A stretch of DNA of 64,000 nt from Acinetobacter calcoaceticus (lineage in GTDB: Bacteria > Pseudomonadota > Gammaproteobacteria > Pseudomonadales > Moraxellaceae): NCBI RefSeq assembly GCF_900520355.1, contig NZ_LS999521.1:1426001-1490000 (forward strand), in the 5' to 3' direction. Below, one piece after another: positions 16,606 to 26,286 of this stretch (positions are counted from its first letter, which is position 1; each line of letters begins with the position of its first letter). The position numbers were made by a program, and so were the translations under genes. Under the pieces are notes generated by a model. It had not been told where the DNA came from, did no database searches, and worked only from the letters and a program-made list of their open reading frames with translations.

Positions 16606-19212
16606 ATGAATATTGCGGCGCAGCCTCCAGTTCAGGCAGATCAAACAGTTTATTTAAAAGATTATCAAAAACCTGCCTTCTTGGTTGAATCAATTAATCT
16701 AGATATTCAAGTATATGATGACAAAACAGTTGTTGATTCAACACTGGTCATGAAGCGCCAAACTGAGGGTGATCTGGTTTTGCTAGGCCGTGATCTTGAG
16801 CTGCAATCTGTTCAGCTAAATGGTCAAATTCTTACTTCTGCACAATATTCACTCGATAGTGAGCAACTGGTGATCACTGATGCACCAGATGAAGTCATTT
16901 TACAAATACAAGTCATTATTCATCCTGAAACGAATACTCAATTAGAAGGCTTATATAAAGCAGATGACTTGTTTGTGACACAGAACGAACCTGAAGGTTT
17001 CCGCAAAATCACATTCTATCCAGACCGTCCAGACGTACTTTCTGTATTTACTACACGTGTAGAAGCAGACAAAAAATATCCAGTGTTACTTGCCAATGGT
17101 AATTTGCTTGAAACGGGTGAGGTAGGTGAAAACCGCCACTTTGCAATCTGGCAAGACCCAACCAAAAAGCCAAGCTATTTGTTCGCTTGTGTCATTGGTG
17201 ATTTAGCAGTTCTTAAAGATCGCTATACGACTTCTGAAGGGCGCGATGTTGCTTTAGAAATTTATGCAATTGAGAAAGACATTCCAAAATGCCATATCGC
17301 AATGGAAGCATTAAAGCATTCTATGCGTTGGGATGAAGAACACTATGGCCGCGCCTACGACCTCGACAACTATATGATTGTTGCGGTAAGTCAGTTCAAC
17401 ATGGGCGCAATGGAAAATAAAGGTTTAAATATCTTTAATACTTCATGTGTGCTTGCTGATGAAGAATACACAACTGACGCTGCAATTATGCGTGTACAGT
17501 CTGTGATTGCCCATGAATATTTCCATAACTGGACAGGGAACCGTATTACTTGCCGTGACTGGTTCCAGCTCTGCTTAAAAGAAGGTTTAACCGTATTCCG
17601 TGATCAGTCTTTCTCTGAAGATTTACAATCTGCTGCTGTTCAACGTATTGATGATGTAGCTGTGCTTAAATCACATCAGTTCCCTGAAGATGCAGGTCCA
17701 TTATCGCACCCACCACGTCCAGATCACTTTGTCGAAATTAATAACTTCTATACAGCTACTGTTTATGAAAAAGGTGCGGAAATTAACCGCATGATGTCGA
17801 CCTTGTTAGGTAAAGAAAAATACCGTCAGGGAACCGATGAATATTTCCGCCGTCATGATGGACAAGCCGTGACTGTAGAAGATTGGGTTGCCGCGTTAAC
17901 TGCTGGCTCAGGTGTCGATTTATCTGCATTCTTAACTTGGTATAACCAGCCTGGAACACCAAAGCTTGTAGCAAAAGGTGAATATGATGCAGTCGCTCAA
18001 ACGTATCGTTTAAGCTTTAAACAGAGTTTAAAAGCGCATCCTAAATATCCAAATTTAAAAGCTGTGCCAATTCCTGTGGCATTGGCACTGTTTAATGCAA
18101 AAACAGGCGAGCAATATACATTGCATAGTGAAAGCTTGTTTGTAAACGATGTTAAAGATGGCGTGTATTTGTTTGACCAAGATGAGGCAATCATTGAGTT
18201 TACAGGTGTGACTGATCAACCAGTTGTTTCGCTACTCCGTAATTTCTCTGCACCCGTAAATCTTGTATTTAATTATACTGATGACGAGTTAGCTTTCTTA
18301 ATTCAGCACGAAACAAACGGCTTTAACCAATGGCAAGCAACGCAAACTTTGCTTGAACGTATTTTGCTAGACGACCATTCTGCTGATGCATACATTCAGG
18401 CAATTCAACGTACTTTGCCTGAGTTAGTCGGTCGCGACCCGCTATTGGCATCGCGTTTGTTTGATGTACCAAGCGAAGGTTATTTGGGTAGTCGTATCGA
18501 TCAGAACTATGCACCAGCTGATATTCATGTAAAACGTGAAGCATTGCTCAATCGTTTAGCACAAGAGTTGGGTTCATTCTGGAAAGATACTTACCTTACA
18601 CTTGACCCAGATCTGCAAAAAGAATTTTCTTTGGCAATGGGTGTGCGTGCGTTAAAGAACATTATGCTGATGATGATGGCTCGTCAGGGGGATCAAACTG
18701 CATTTGAACTCGCACATGTGCAATATCAGAACACAGGTAATATGTCTGAACGATTAGGTGCGCTACGTGTACTTGTTTGGCAAAATGCACCTCAAGCTCA
18801 AGATGCGCTTGCTGATTTTTATGACCGTTTTAAAGATGAAGCTTTATCTTTAGATCAGTGGTTTATGATTCAGGCAGCAAACCCAAATGCGACAACAGAA
18901 ACAATTGAGTATTTAACTCAACATCCGGACTATGATTTAACAACGCCAAACCGTATTCGTGCGGTGAGTGGAGGGTTGTCAAATAACCCTGAAAACACGT
19001 GGGGTTTTGGTGTAGCTCACTTCATTAATCTTGCACAATATCTTGATGAAAAGAATCCGATTTTAGGGTCTCGTTTACTACAGGTATTATCTCGTTGGTA
19101 TACATTGGCAGAACCTCAGCGGACTCAAGTGCAACAGGCTTTGCAAGCATTACAGCCTAAAGTGAAGTCGAAAAACGTCTCTGAAACTTTAAATAGTATG
19201 TTGAGCATTTAA
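16606..19212 (+). CDS. pepN: Aminopeptidase N (M1 family)
   Basis: 868 aa, the normal length of bacterial PepN. It removes N-terminal residues from peptides in the cytoplasm. The substrate-binding GAMEN motif is at residues 267-271 and the zinc site HEYFH at 303-307, followed 18 residues later by the third ligand Glu in LKEGLT. The C-terminal helical domain of Gammaproteobacterial PepN is complete. AAGGAAT supports the start. It is a single gene ending at a terminator. Confidence 0.96.
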   Translation: MNIAAQPPVQADQTVYLKDYQKPAFLVESINLDIQVYDDKTVVDSTLVMKRQTEGDLVLLGRDLELQSVQLNGQILTSAQYSLDSEQLVITDAPDEVILQIQVIIHPETNTQLEGLYKADDLFVTQNEPEGFRKITFYPDRPDVLSVFTTRVEADKKYPVLLANGNLLETGEVGENRHFAIWQDPTKKPSYLFACVIGDLAVLKDRYTTSEGRDVALEIYAIEKDIPKCHIAMEALKHSMRWDEEHYGRAYDLDNYMIVAVSQFNMGAMENKGLNIFNTSCVLADEEYTTDAAIMRVQSVIAHEYFHNWTGNRITCRDWFQLCLKEGLTVFRDQSFSEDLQSAAVQRIDDVAVLKSHQFPEDAGPLSHPPRPDHFVEINNFYTATVYEKGAEINRMMSTLLGKEKYRQGTDEYFRRHDGQAVTVEDWVAALTAGSGVDLSAFLTWYNQPGTPKLVAKGEYDAVAQTYRLSFKQSLKAHPKYPNLKAVPIPVALALFNAKTGEQYTLHSESLFVNDVKDGVYLFDQDEAIIEFTGVTDQPVVSLLRNFSAPVNLVFNYTDDELAFLIQHETNGFNQWQATQTLLERILLDDHSADAYIQAIQRTLPELVGRDPLLASRLFDVPSEGYLGSRIDQNYAPADIHVKREALLNRLAQELGSFWKDTYLTLDPDLQKEFSLAMGVRALKNIMLMMMARQGDQTAFELAHVQYQNTGNMSERLGALRVLVWQNAPQAQDALADFYDRFKDEALSLDQWFMIQAANPNATTETIEYLTQHPDYDLTTPNRIRAVSGGLSNNPENTWGFGVAHFINLAQYLDEKNPILGSRLLQVLSRWYTLAEPQRTQVQQALQALQPKVKSKNVSETLNSMLSI

Positions 19213-19230
19213 TTAGGTTTAAATATAAAA

Positions 19231-19262
19231 ATAAAGGTCTCGTAAGAGGCCTTTATTTTTAT
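19231..19262 (+). terminator. Terminator after pepN
   Basis: Stem ATAAAGGTCT with AGAGGCCTTTAT, one bulged base, 4-base loop and T5 tract, 18 bases after the stop. Confidence 0.75.
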
Positions 19263-19803
19263 ATATCTCTATAAAGATTTATAGCTTCAAAGAAATAATT
19301 GTCCTTATAGATGGTTCATCTCTAACGCTGCTGCTCATCATTTTATTTTTACTTAATTTATAATCTTTAATAGCTTATTTTAAATATATCTTTAAATGAG
19401 ATGGGTAAAATTAAAAATTAGGTAGAATGACAATATAAAAAATAACTAATAAAATTTATAATTAGCCTTACTTTTATAAAATTAGCTAAATTTTTGACAT
19501 ATTTACTTAAATTTTACTTAATAAATTTTGTAAAGGGTTTATTTAAGTTATTAAAATCAAATGATTGGATTTTTTTAATGTTGGTTTTTGTAGTCATGAG
19601 GTTAATTTGAGTAATTATATTCTATTAATTGGAAATTAAAATAATAATAAGATCATACATTTTCATTGTTTTTATGTATGATGTTTAAAAATAGGGTAAA
19701 AAATAAACTTTAAAAGGAGCAGTCAAATAAAAATGATTGTAAGAATAAGTACCAAATTTTTATATCTATTAATTTTAACAATTTAATTTAAAAGGTTTTG
19801 ACT
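19263..19803 (+). promoter_or_regulatory. Long AT-rich leader before the pilus operon
   Basis: About 540 bases, very AT-rich (visibly above 75%), without a credible reading frame. It must contain the pilus operon promoter. AT-rich upstream regions of this kind are typical targets of H-NS silencing, and Csu-type operons are tightly regulated; that link is inference. AAAAGG lies nine bases before the pilin ATG. Confidence 0.45.
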
Positions 19804-20334
19804 ATGAAAAAGATTTTTTTTCATTTATCAGTAATTGCTGTAGGACTATTTTCTCTCAATACAGCAAATGCTGCGACAGCAACAGGTACATTAACTGTTA
19901 GAGCTACAGTAACCAATAGTTGTGTCCTCAATACTTCCGCAACAGGCACCACGACAAATGCTGTTCTAGACTTTGGTACTTTAAGTTCTATTGCGAGTAA
20001 TGTGGATGCTGATACGACAACGACTGGCGGCACACCAATCACAGTGTTATGTAATAACACTGTGCCATGGGCATTGTCATTCGATGGCGGCCAAAATGTT
20101 CTATCGACTCAACGTCGTATGATTGGCGGTGCGACAACTACTGAATATATTCCCTATAACCTTTTTTCTGACACAGGTCGTTCAACAGCGATTGGCATCG
20201 CAACGACAGCTTATAGTGGAACGGGTACAGGTAACGTTCAGACCGTGAATGTTTATGGCCGTATTCCTGCTGGGACGACTTTACCAAGTGCCGGTAGTTA
20301 TGTTGATACCGTTACAGTGACAGTAACTTATTAA
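19804..20334 (+). CDS. Archaic chaperone-usher pilin (spore coat U domain, Csu type)
   Basis: 176 aa from the ATG at 19804; the TTG two codons earlier is less likely because AAAAGG fits the ATG. An N-terminal signal peptide ends about ANA-A, followed by one SCPU domain with a Cys pair (SCVLN, LCNN) and the family ending VTVTVTY. This is the major pilin type of archaic (sigma-class) fimbriae such as Csu. It is the first gene of a four-gene operon and would be secreted to the periplasm, then polymerised through the usher. Confidence 0.85.
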   Translation: MKKIFFHLSVIAVGLFSLNTANAATATGTLTVRATVTNSCVLNTSATGTTTNAVLDFGTLSSIASNVDADTTTTGGTPITVLCNNTVPWALSFDGGQNVLSTQRRMIGGATTTEYIPYNLFSDTGRSTAIGIATTAYSGTGTGNVQTVNVYGRIPAGTTLPSAGSYVDTVTVTVTY

Positions 20335-20356
20335 TTTTTATAAAGTAAATATGTTG

Positions 20357-20378
20357 TTAGCCCTTTTTGAAGGGCTAA
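20357..20378 (+). promoter_or_regulatory. Hairpin between pilin and chaperone genes
   Basis: Perfect 7-base arms TTAGCCC/GGGCTAA with an 8-base loop and no T run after it. Such a hairpin after a major pilin gene can stabilise or partly process the upstream mRNA so that pilin is made in excess of chaperone and usher. Position supports this; the effect is inferred. Confidence 0.5.
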
Positions 20379-20407
20379 TATATTAAAAATAGAAATTCGA
20401 GTAAAAC

Positions 20408-21112
20408 ATGAGAAAAAATATCTTTATTATTACAGGCTTAGTCTTGTCTTTATCTAGCACGGTTGATGCAGCTACAATTCGCCTTTCACCTGTAACTGTG
20501 GAACTTTTAAGTAATCAAAATGCATCTTCTTTAAGTCTTTATAATCAATCGAGTGAAAGTACTGATTTACAGGTACGTGTATTTGAATGGAATCAAAAGA
20601 ATGGACAAGACCAACTCATACCTACCGATGAGATTGCTGTCAGCCCGCCATTTTTAAAATTAAAGCCTAATGATTCTTATAATCTACGTGTAGTCAGAAT
20701 TAACCCTAAACCTGTTTCTGGCGAAAAAACCTACCGTATTATTATTGATGAGTTACCTAAGCCTGTAGATAGCCGTAAAGCTGATCAAGGTATAAATGTA
20801 TTGCTACGTTCGTCATTACCTGTGTTTGTGGTGAATAAGGATGCAATAACCAAATTAAGTTGGAAAATTGATGCAAATCAAAAAGCACCATCTTTAAATA
20901 TGAGTAATATCGGAAATCGACATGCACTTTTAAATAATTTAACGCTTGTAGATGCAACAGCAAATAAAAGTTATCCCATTCAAGTAAATACAATAAATGG
21001 TTATATTCTTGCGGAACAGACACGCAGCTACACTATTAATAATTTTACATATCAGCCAAATCATAAATACAGTGTTTCTCTAACAGTGAATGGTAAGAAA
21101 ATCACACTTTAA
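20408..21112 (+). CDS. Periplasmic pilus chaperone (CsuC-like)
   Basis: 234 aa with a signal peptide ending near VDA-A, then two immunoglobulin-like domains. Family marks include the N-terminal IRLSPVTVEL and the G1-strand-type LRVVRINPKPVSGEKTYRIIIDELP. It holds pilin subunits in the periplasm and delivers them to the usher. The gene lies between pilin and usher, 10 bases before the latter, as in csu operons. Confidence 0.88.
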   Translation: MRKNIFIITGLVLSLSSTVDAATIRLSPVTVELLSNQNASSLSLYNQSSESTDLQVRVFEWNQKNGQDQLIPTDEIAVSPPFLKLKPNDSYNLRVVRINPKPVSGEKTYRIIIDELPKPVDSRKADQGINVLLRSSLPVFVVNKDAITKLSWKIDANQKAPSLNMSNIGNRHALLNNLTLVDATANKSYPIQVNTINGYILAEQTRSYTINNFTYQPNHKYSVSLTVNGKKITL

Positions 21113-21121
21113 GAGGCTTAT

Positions 21122-23581
21122 ATGAAATATATTATAGGTGTCTTATGTGTTGCATATTTTCCTGTCCATTCTTTTGCTGAACAATTACAAGATAGTACAA
21201 ATACTTCAGTTGCCAGTATTCCTAACTCTATAGGTAGCAAAAATAAAAATGCACAGGTAAACATGAATGATCTAGAGCCAGTTAATAATTTCACTCAGCT
21301 TTTTCTCAATGTTTCTATTAATGCTAATACTTTTGAAGATTTAGTTGTTGTAAAGCAATTTAAGGATGGGAAATTATATATCCGGCCCAATGAATTAAAA
21401 AAATTAAGAGTTAAAGTAGATGAGAATATTGCTGATACCCAGTGGGTAAGTCTTAATGAACTTAAAGGTGTTGAGTTTAAATATCTGGAAAATGAGCAGT
21501 CTCTAAACTTACAAGTTCCTTCAAGCATGTTGACGGATTATTCAGTTGACTTAAATGGTCAACAGCTCACAAGCTCTCATTTACTCAAAATGAAACCCTT
21601 AAACGCTGCCATTCTGAACTATAGCCTCTACCATACCCTGACCAATGACGAGAATGTCTTCTCTGGTTCGGCAGAAGGGATCTTTAATAGCGCAATCGGT
21701 AACTTTTCATCAGGTGTTTTATATAACGGTAGTAATGAAAATAGTTATAGCCATGAAAAGTGGGTACGTCTGGAAAGTAAGTGGCAATATGTCGACCCTG
21801 AAAAGATCAGAATATATACCTTAGGAGACTTTATTTCCAATAGTTCGGATTGGGGAAATAGCGTACGTCTGGCAGGTTTCCAGTGGTCGAGTGCCTACAC
21901 TCAACGAGGTGATATTGTCACTTCGGCATTACCGCAATTTTCTGGCTCGGCTGCATTACCTTCGACTTTAGATTTATATGTCAACCAGCAAAAAATTTAT
22001 TCAGGATTAGTGCCTTCAGGGCCGTTTGACGTTAAACAGCTCCCGTTTATTTCCGGAAATGAAGTCACACTTGTGACCACCGATGCAACGGGGCAGCAGA
22101 GCATTACCAAACAGGCTTACTATTTTTCATCTAAAATTTTAGCTAAAGGCATTAATGAGTTTTCAGTAGATGTCGGGGTTCCACGTTATAACTTTGGACT
22201 GTATTCAAACGATTATGATGATGCCACCTTCGCTTCGGGTGCGATCCGATACGGCTATAGTAACTCACTGACCTTAAGTGGTGGTGCAGAGGCTTCAACA
22301 GATGGGCTATCAAATCTGGGCACTGGCTTTGCCAAGAACCTGTTTGGTATTGGGGTGGTCAATGCTGATATTGCAGCGAGCCAGTATAAAGATGAAAACG
22401 GTTATTCTGCCTTAGTTGGTTTAGAAGGGCGTATCAGTAAGAATATTTCGTTTAATACCAGTTACCGTAAAGTATTTGATAACTATTTTGACCTTGCCCG
22501 TGTGTCTCAAATTCGATATTTAAAAGATAACCAGACCGATGCTGAACCCAAAAACTATCTGAGCTACAGCGCACTGGCAGATGAGATTTTTAGAGCAGGG
22601 ATTAACTATAATTTTTATGCAGGCTATGGGGCTTATCTAGGTTATAACCAGATTAAATTTAGTGACAACTCTTATAAGTTATTGTCTGCCAATTTAAGCG
22701 GAAGCCTGAACAAGAACTGGGGATTTTATACCTCAGCGTATAAAGATTATGAAAACCACAAAGACTATGGCATTTATTTTGCGCTGCGTTATACACCGTC
22801 TACCCGAGTTAATGCGATTACGAGTGTATCAAGTGATAGTGGCAGGTTGAGTTATCGCCAAGAAATATTTGGTTTATCAGAACCACAAATCGGTTCATTT
22901 GGATGGGGTGGCTATGTTGAGCGTGATCAGGATGCCAATCAAAACAATGCATCGGTGTATGCCTCTTACCGCGCCCGTGCTGCTTACCTGACAGGTCGAT
23001 ATAACCGAATTGGGGATAACGATCAGGTTGCAGTTTCAGCGACGGGATCGTTGGTTGCGGCAGCTGGAAGGATTTTTGCGGCCAATGAAATTGGAGATGG
23101 CTATGCGATCGTGACCAATGCTGGACCACAAAGCCAAATTTTAAATGGTGGAGTCAATTTAGGCGTAACTGATAAGTCTGGAAGATTTCTGATTCCTAGT
23201 TTAATGCCATATAAAGAGAATCATATTTATTTAGATCCGTCGTATCTTCCTTTAAATTGGAGCGTTAAATCTACAGATCAAAAAACGGTGGTGGGTTATC
23301 GCCAAGGCACTCTGGTTGACTTTGGTGCTCATCAGGTCATTTCCGGATTAGTGAAACTTATTGATCAGAACAACTCACCTTTATTGCCGGGTTATAGCGT
23401 TCGAATTAATGGCCAACAAGATGGAGTACTGGGTTACGACGGGGAAGTATTTATTCCAAACCTATTAAAACAAAACAAACTTGAAGTCGATCTTCTGGAT
23501 CATGGTTCATGCCAAGTTGACTTCACCTATAACAGTAATCAGTACTCAACTAAAAAATTGGGACCTTACGTATGTCGCTAA
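21122..23581 (+). CDS. Outer-membrane usher (CsuD-like)
   Basis: 819 aa with a signal peptide, an N-terminal subunit-binding domain, a long beta-barrel with plug, and C-terminal domains (AAGRIFAANEIGDGYAIV; then the CTD with QVDFTYNS). It is the secretion pore and assembly platform of the pilus in the outer membrane. Translation is coupled to both neighbours: it starts 10 bases after the chaperone, and the tip gene frame begins before its stop. Confidence 0.92.
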   Translation: MKYIIGVLCVAYFPVHSFAEQLQDSTNTSVASIPNSIGSKNKNAQVNMNDLEPVNNFTQLFLNVSINANTFEDLVVVKQFKDGKLYIRPNELKKLRVKVDENIADTQWVSLNELKGVEFKYLENEQSLNLQVPSSMLTDYSVDLNGQQLTSSHLLKMKPLNAAILNYSLYHTLTNDENVFSGSAEGIFNSAIGNFSSGVLYNGSNENSYSHEKWVRLESKWQYVDPEKIRIYTLGDFISNSSDWGNSVRLAGFQWSSAYTQRGDIVTSALPQFSGSAALPSTLDLYVNQQKIYSGLVPSGPFDVKQLPFISGNEVTLVTTDATGQQSITKQAYYFSSKILAKGINEFSVDVGVPRYNFGLYSNDYDDATFASGAIRYGYSNSLTLSGGAEASTDGLSNLGTGFAKNLFGIGVVNADIAASQYKDENGYSALVGLEGRISKNISFNTSYRKVFDNYFDLARVSQIRYLKDNQTDAEPKNYLSYSALADEIFRAGINYNFYAGYGAYLGYNQIKFSDNSYKLLSANLSGSLNKNWGFYTSAYKDYENHKDYGIYFALRYTPSTRVNAITSVSSDSGRLSYRQEIFGLSEPQIGSFGWGGYVERDQDANQNNASVYASYRARAAYLTGRYNRIGDNDQVAVSATGSLVAAAGRIFAANEIGDGYAIVTNAGPQSQILNGGVNLGVTDKSGRFLIPSLMPYKENHIYLDPSYLPLNWSVKSTDQKTVVGYRQGTLVDFGAHQVISGLVKLIDQNNSPLLPGYSVRINGQQDGVLGYDGEVFIPNLLKQNKLEVDLLDHGSCQVDFTYNSNQYSTKKLGPYVCR

Positions 23582-23586
23582 ATATT

Positions 23587-24591
23587 ATGAATAAGGCTCA
23601 AATAGAGAGCTACAAGAAATTTTCATTATTTTTAAAATACTTCATAGGTATGAGCTTATTTTATTTTGTTTATGCACTTTTTAGTCCTGCACATGCGGCT
23701 TGTACAGTAAGCGGAACAACCAATAATACTTTTACCTACACGGCAGCAAATATTAATAATGATGCAACCGTAAACCTTTCAGGCACAATTACTTGCACGA
23801 ATTTAGGACTTCCTCAGATTTCTAATTTCATGTGTATGAAAACCATATTTACCGGAACCACAAATGCCCATAATAGTGTGTCGTTACCCTATACAGTCAC
23901 TGCAACTGTAGGTGGAGCTGGGTCTTCTAGCACAAACCAAACTTCGAATGTCTGGTACGGCCCAGTGAGAACCGTCGCTTCAAATAATATTGTGAGTTAC
24001 TCGGTCAATGTAAAAGTACCAGCCCGAACGGGGTCGCTCATTGCATATCCTCAAGGGACATATACGGCTTCGGTTCGGTTGTATTGGGATATGGATCTTT
24101 TGGGTTTATCATGTGGTGATTTAATTGGTGGCTGGGATTCAGGCGATACGCTACTAACAGCAAACTTTGTGGTACCAAGTTTGTGTCAATTAAACTCAAC
24201 TTCAACTGTAGATTTTGGCAATATTAATGATATTAGTACGACTAAGCGTGATTACACTGCGCAAGGGGCTGTAAATTCGACCTGTAATTATGGAACGCCA
24301 TATAGTATTTATTTAGGGGATGGCAATAACCGTATAAGCGGTGGATTTAGGCGTATGACCAATGCTAATAATGAATATATTCCCTATCAGTTATATAAAG
24401 ATTCTAACTATAGTACGGTGTGGGATGCTACAGGCGGTGTAACCAATGTTGGGGGAGCAGGGGGAGTGTCTGGTACAGGAACAGGTAGCGCTCAAACGAC
24501 CCCAGTGTATGGAAAGATTCCGCAAGGTACTTCCATCGCAAGTACACCAGGAAACTATTCGGATAGTGTTGTTGTTACAGTAACTTATTAA
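23587..24591 (+). CDS. Two-domain tip adhesin with spore coat U domain (CsuE-like)
   Basis: 334 aa from the ATG at 23587 (an in-frame ATG at 23572 overlaps the usher stop; either is possible). After a signal region ending near AHA-A, an N-terminal domain of about 150 residues with a Cys pair precedes a C-terminal SCPU domain ending VVVTVTY, like the pilin. Two-domain subunits of this type cap archaic pili and bind hydrophobic surfaces in CsuE. The final gene of the operon is consistent with the tip role. Confidence 0.82.
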   Translation: MNKAQIESYKKFSLFLKYFIGMSLFYFVYALFSPAHAACTVSGTTNNTFTYTAANINNDATVNLSGTITCTNLGLPQISNFMCMKTIFTGTTNAHNSVSLPYTVTATVGGAGSSSTNQTSNVWYGPVRTVASNNIVSYSVNVKVPARTGSLIAYPQGTYTASVRLYWDMDLLGLSCGDLIGGWDSGDTLLTANFVVPSLCQLNSTSTVDFGNINDISTTKRDYTAQGAVNSTCNYGTPYSIYLGDGNNRISGGFRRMTNANNEYIPYQLYKDSNYSTVWDATGGVTNVGGAGGVSGTGTGSAQTTPVYGKIPQGTSIASTPGNYSDSVVVTVTY

Positions 24592-24605
24592 TTTATCGAG
24601 TCTAT

Positions 24606-24650
24606 ACACGGTTCTATTTTTATAACATGGTTCCGTGTAATTTTAATTAT
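24606..24650 (+). terminator. Weak hairpin after the pilus operon
   Basis: Arms ACACGG/CCGTGT with a loop of about 20 bases and an AT-rich tail. A possible end of the operon transcript, of low strength. Confidence 0.35.
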
Positions 24651-24821
24651 ATTCAGTGAAATTAGCCGAGCATAAAAAGATATAAATCAAATGATTTTAG
24701 TTTTTTGAAACTTGTTCGTCATTAAAAATAGTTTGACTTAAAAATGCATACTGTATATTTATTGATTGGTTCTAAAAAAGAACTAGTAAGTAAAATAGGC
24801 AATTAAAATAAAGGTAAAGAA

Positions 24822-25508
24822 ATGTCGGATATTATTTTGCATCAATGGGAGATTTCCCCATTTTGTCAAAAAGTTTCAAGAATTTTGAAATTTAAAGGAA
24901 TTTCATTTGAAATAGTTAACTATAACGGCATTTTGGGAGCAAAAGTTCCTTTACTCAGTAAAGTAGGCAAGGTGCCTGTAATTGACCATAATGGACAGCG
25001 GATACAAGACAGTACTCAAATTGCCCGTTACCTAGAAGAAACCTACCCAAACACCCCTCGACTTTATCCGGCAGATCCAAATCAAAAGGCACTTGCAGAG
25101 TTATGGGAGGACTGGGCAGATGAATCTCTTTATTTTTATGAAGTCTATTTACGCGTAAATGATCCAGAAGCGTTAGATGAAGCAATTCGTATTAGCAGTA
25201 TCGGTCGCCCAGCATATGAAAAGCCTATAGTAAAAGGATTTATTTTAGCTGAATTAAAAACACAGCTTTTCTTTCAGGGCCTTGGCCGAATGAAAGCTGA
25301 ACATGTTCAAGCAGAGTTTAGAAGACACCTCGACCGTATTGAACAAGTTTTATCACAAAGTGAATGGTTAGTTGGAGATTCACAAACAATTGCAGACATT
25401 GCTGTTGTCGCTCAACTCGGTGAAGTGATTCGCACAAGCAAAAAATTTCGTAAAGAAATTTTGGATCGTCCGTTTATTGAATTATGGTATAAAAAACAAA
25501 AAGGGTGA
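24822..25508 (+). CDS. Glutathione S-transferase family protein
   Basis: 228 aa. A thioredoxin-like N-terminal domain (SPFCQKVSRILKFKGISFE, then KVPVIDHNGQRIQDSTQIARYLEE with the Glu-Ser/Asp-Ser glutathione site) is followed by an all-helical C-terminal domain. It may conjugate or reduce with glutathione; the substrate is unknown. It is the first gene of a three-gene run with two SDR-fold proteins, and its stop lies 7 bases before the next ATG. Confidence 0.85.
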   Translation: MSDIILHQWEISPFCQKVSRILKFKGISFEIVNYNGILGAKVPLLSKVGKVPVIDHNGQRIQDSTQIARYLEETYPNTPRLYPADPNQKALAELWEDWADESLYFYEVYLRVNDPEALDEAIRISSIGRPAYEKPIVKGFILAELKTQLFFQGLGRMKAEHVQAEFRRHLDRIEQVLSQSEWLVGDSQTIADIAVVAQLGEVIRTSKKFRKEILDRPFIELWYKKQKG

Positions 25509-25515
25509 AACGACC

Positions 25516-26277
25516 ATGACATTAGCAACACCAGATAAAAAATTAGATTGTGTAGTTGTTATTGGCGTTGGGGCATCGCAGGGTATTGGTGCAGCTGTGA
25601 GCCGTCGTTTTGCAAAAGAAGGCCTAAAAGTTTATGTCGCTGGGCGTACTTTCCAGAAAATTGAAGCAGTGGCTGCCGAAATCCATTCGAAAGGTGGTAA
25701 TGCTGTCGCATTTCGTTTGGATGCAGAAGATGTCAAACAAGTACAGGCCTTGTTTGACACAATCACCAGTCAAAATGAGCGCATTACCGCTGTCATTCAT
25801 AATGTGGGAGGGAATATTCCCTCAATTTTTTTACGTAGTCCGCTGTCGTTTTTTACTCAAATGTGGCAATCCACTTTTTTATCAGCTTATTTAGTTTCTC
25901 AAAGCTGTCTAAAAATCTTTAAAGATCAAAACCACGGTACGCTTATTTTTACTGGAGCGAGTGCGTCTTTGCGAGGAAAACCTTTTTTTGCTGCCTTTAC
26001 GATGGGTAAATCTGCCTTAAGAGCTTATGCCTTAAATCTAGCTCAAATGTATAAGTCACAAAGCATCCATATTGCTCATGTGATTATTGATGGAATGGTC
26101 GATGGCGATAGAGTCAATAAGGCATTATTTGGCCTAGGGCGTTTAGCCCGTCTTACGCGTGGAACGGGTGGGCTCAATATTGATGCAATTGCAGAAAACT
26201 ATTGGATGCTTTACCAACAAATGCCTGAGCTTTGGACACATGAGTTGGATTTACGCCCTTATCAAGAAAAATTTTGA
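25516..26277 (+). CDS. SDR-family protein without catalytic Tyr
   Basis: 253 aa from the ATG at 25516 (the frame extends 13 codons upstream inside the GST gene). The nucleotide motif GVGASQGIGAA and NVGG are intact. In the active site the expected Tyr-x3-Lys reads Phe-Thr-Met-Gly-Lys, so the catalytic Tyr is replaced by Phe. A recognisable SDR subgroup has Phe here, so it may bind NAD(P) but work differently. Co-transcribed with GST and the next gene. Confidence 0.8.
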   Translation: MTLATPDKKLDCVVVIGVGASQGIGAAVSRRFAKEGLKVYVAGRTFQKIEAVAAEIHSKGGNAVAFRLDAEDVKQVQALFDTITSQNERITAVIHNVGGNIPSIFLRSPLSFFTQMWQSTFLSAYLVSQSCLKIFKDQNHGTLIFTGASASLRGKPFFAAFTMGKSALRAYALNLAQMYKSQSIHIAHVIIDGMVDGDRVNKALFGLGRLARLTRGTGGLNIDAIAENYWMLYQQMPELWTHELDLRPYQEKF

Positions 26278-26286
26278 GAGACTAAA

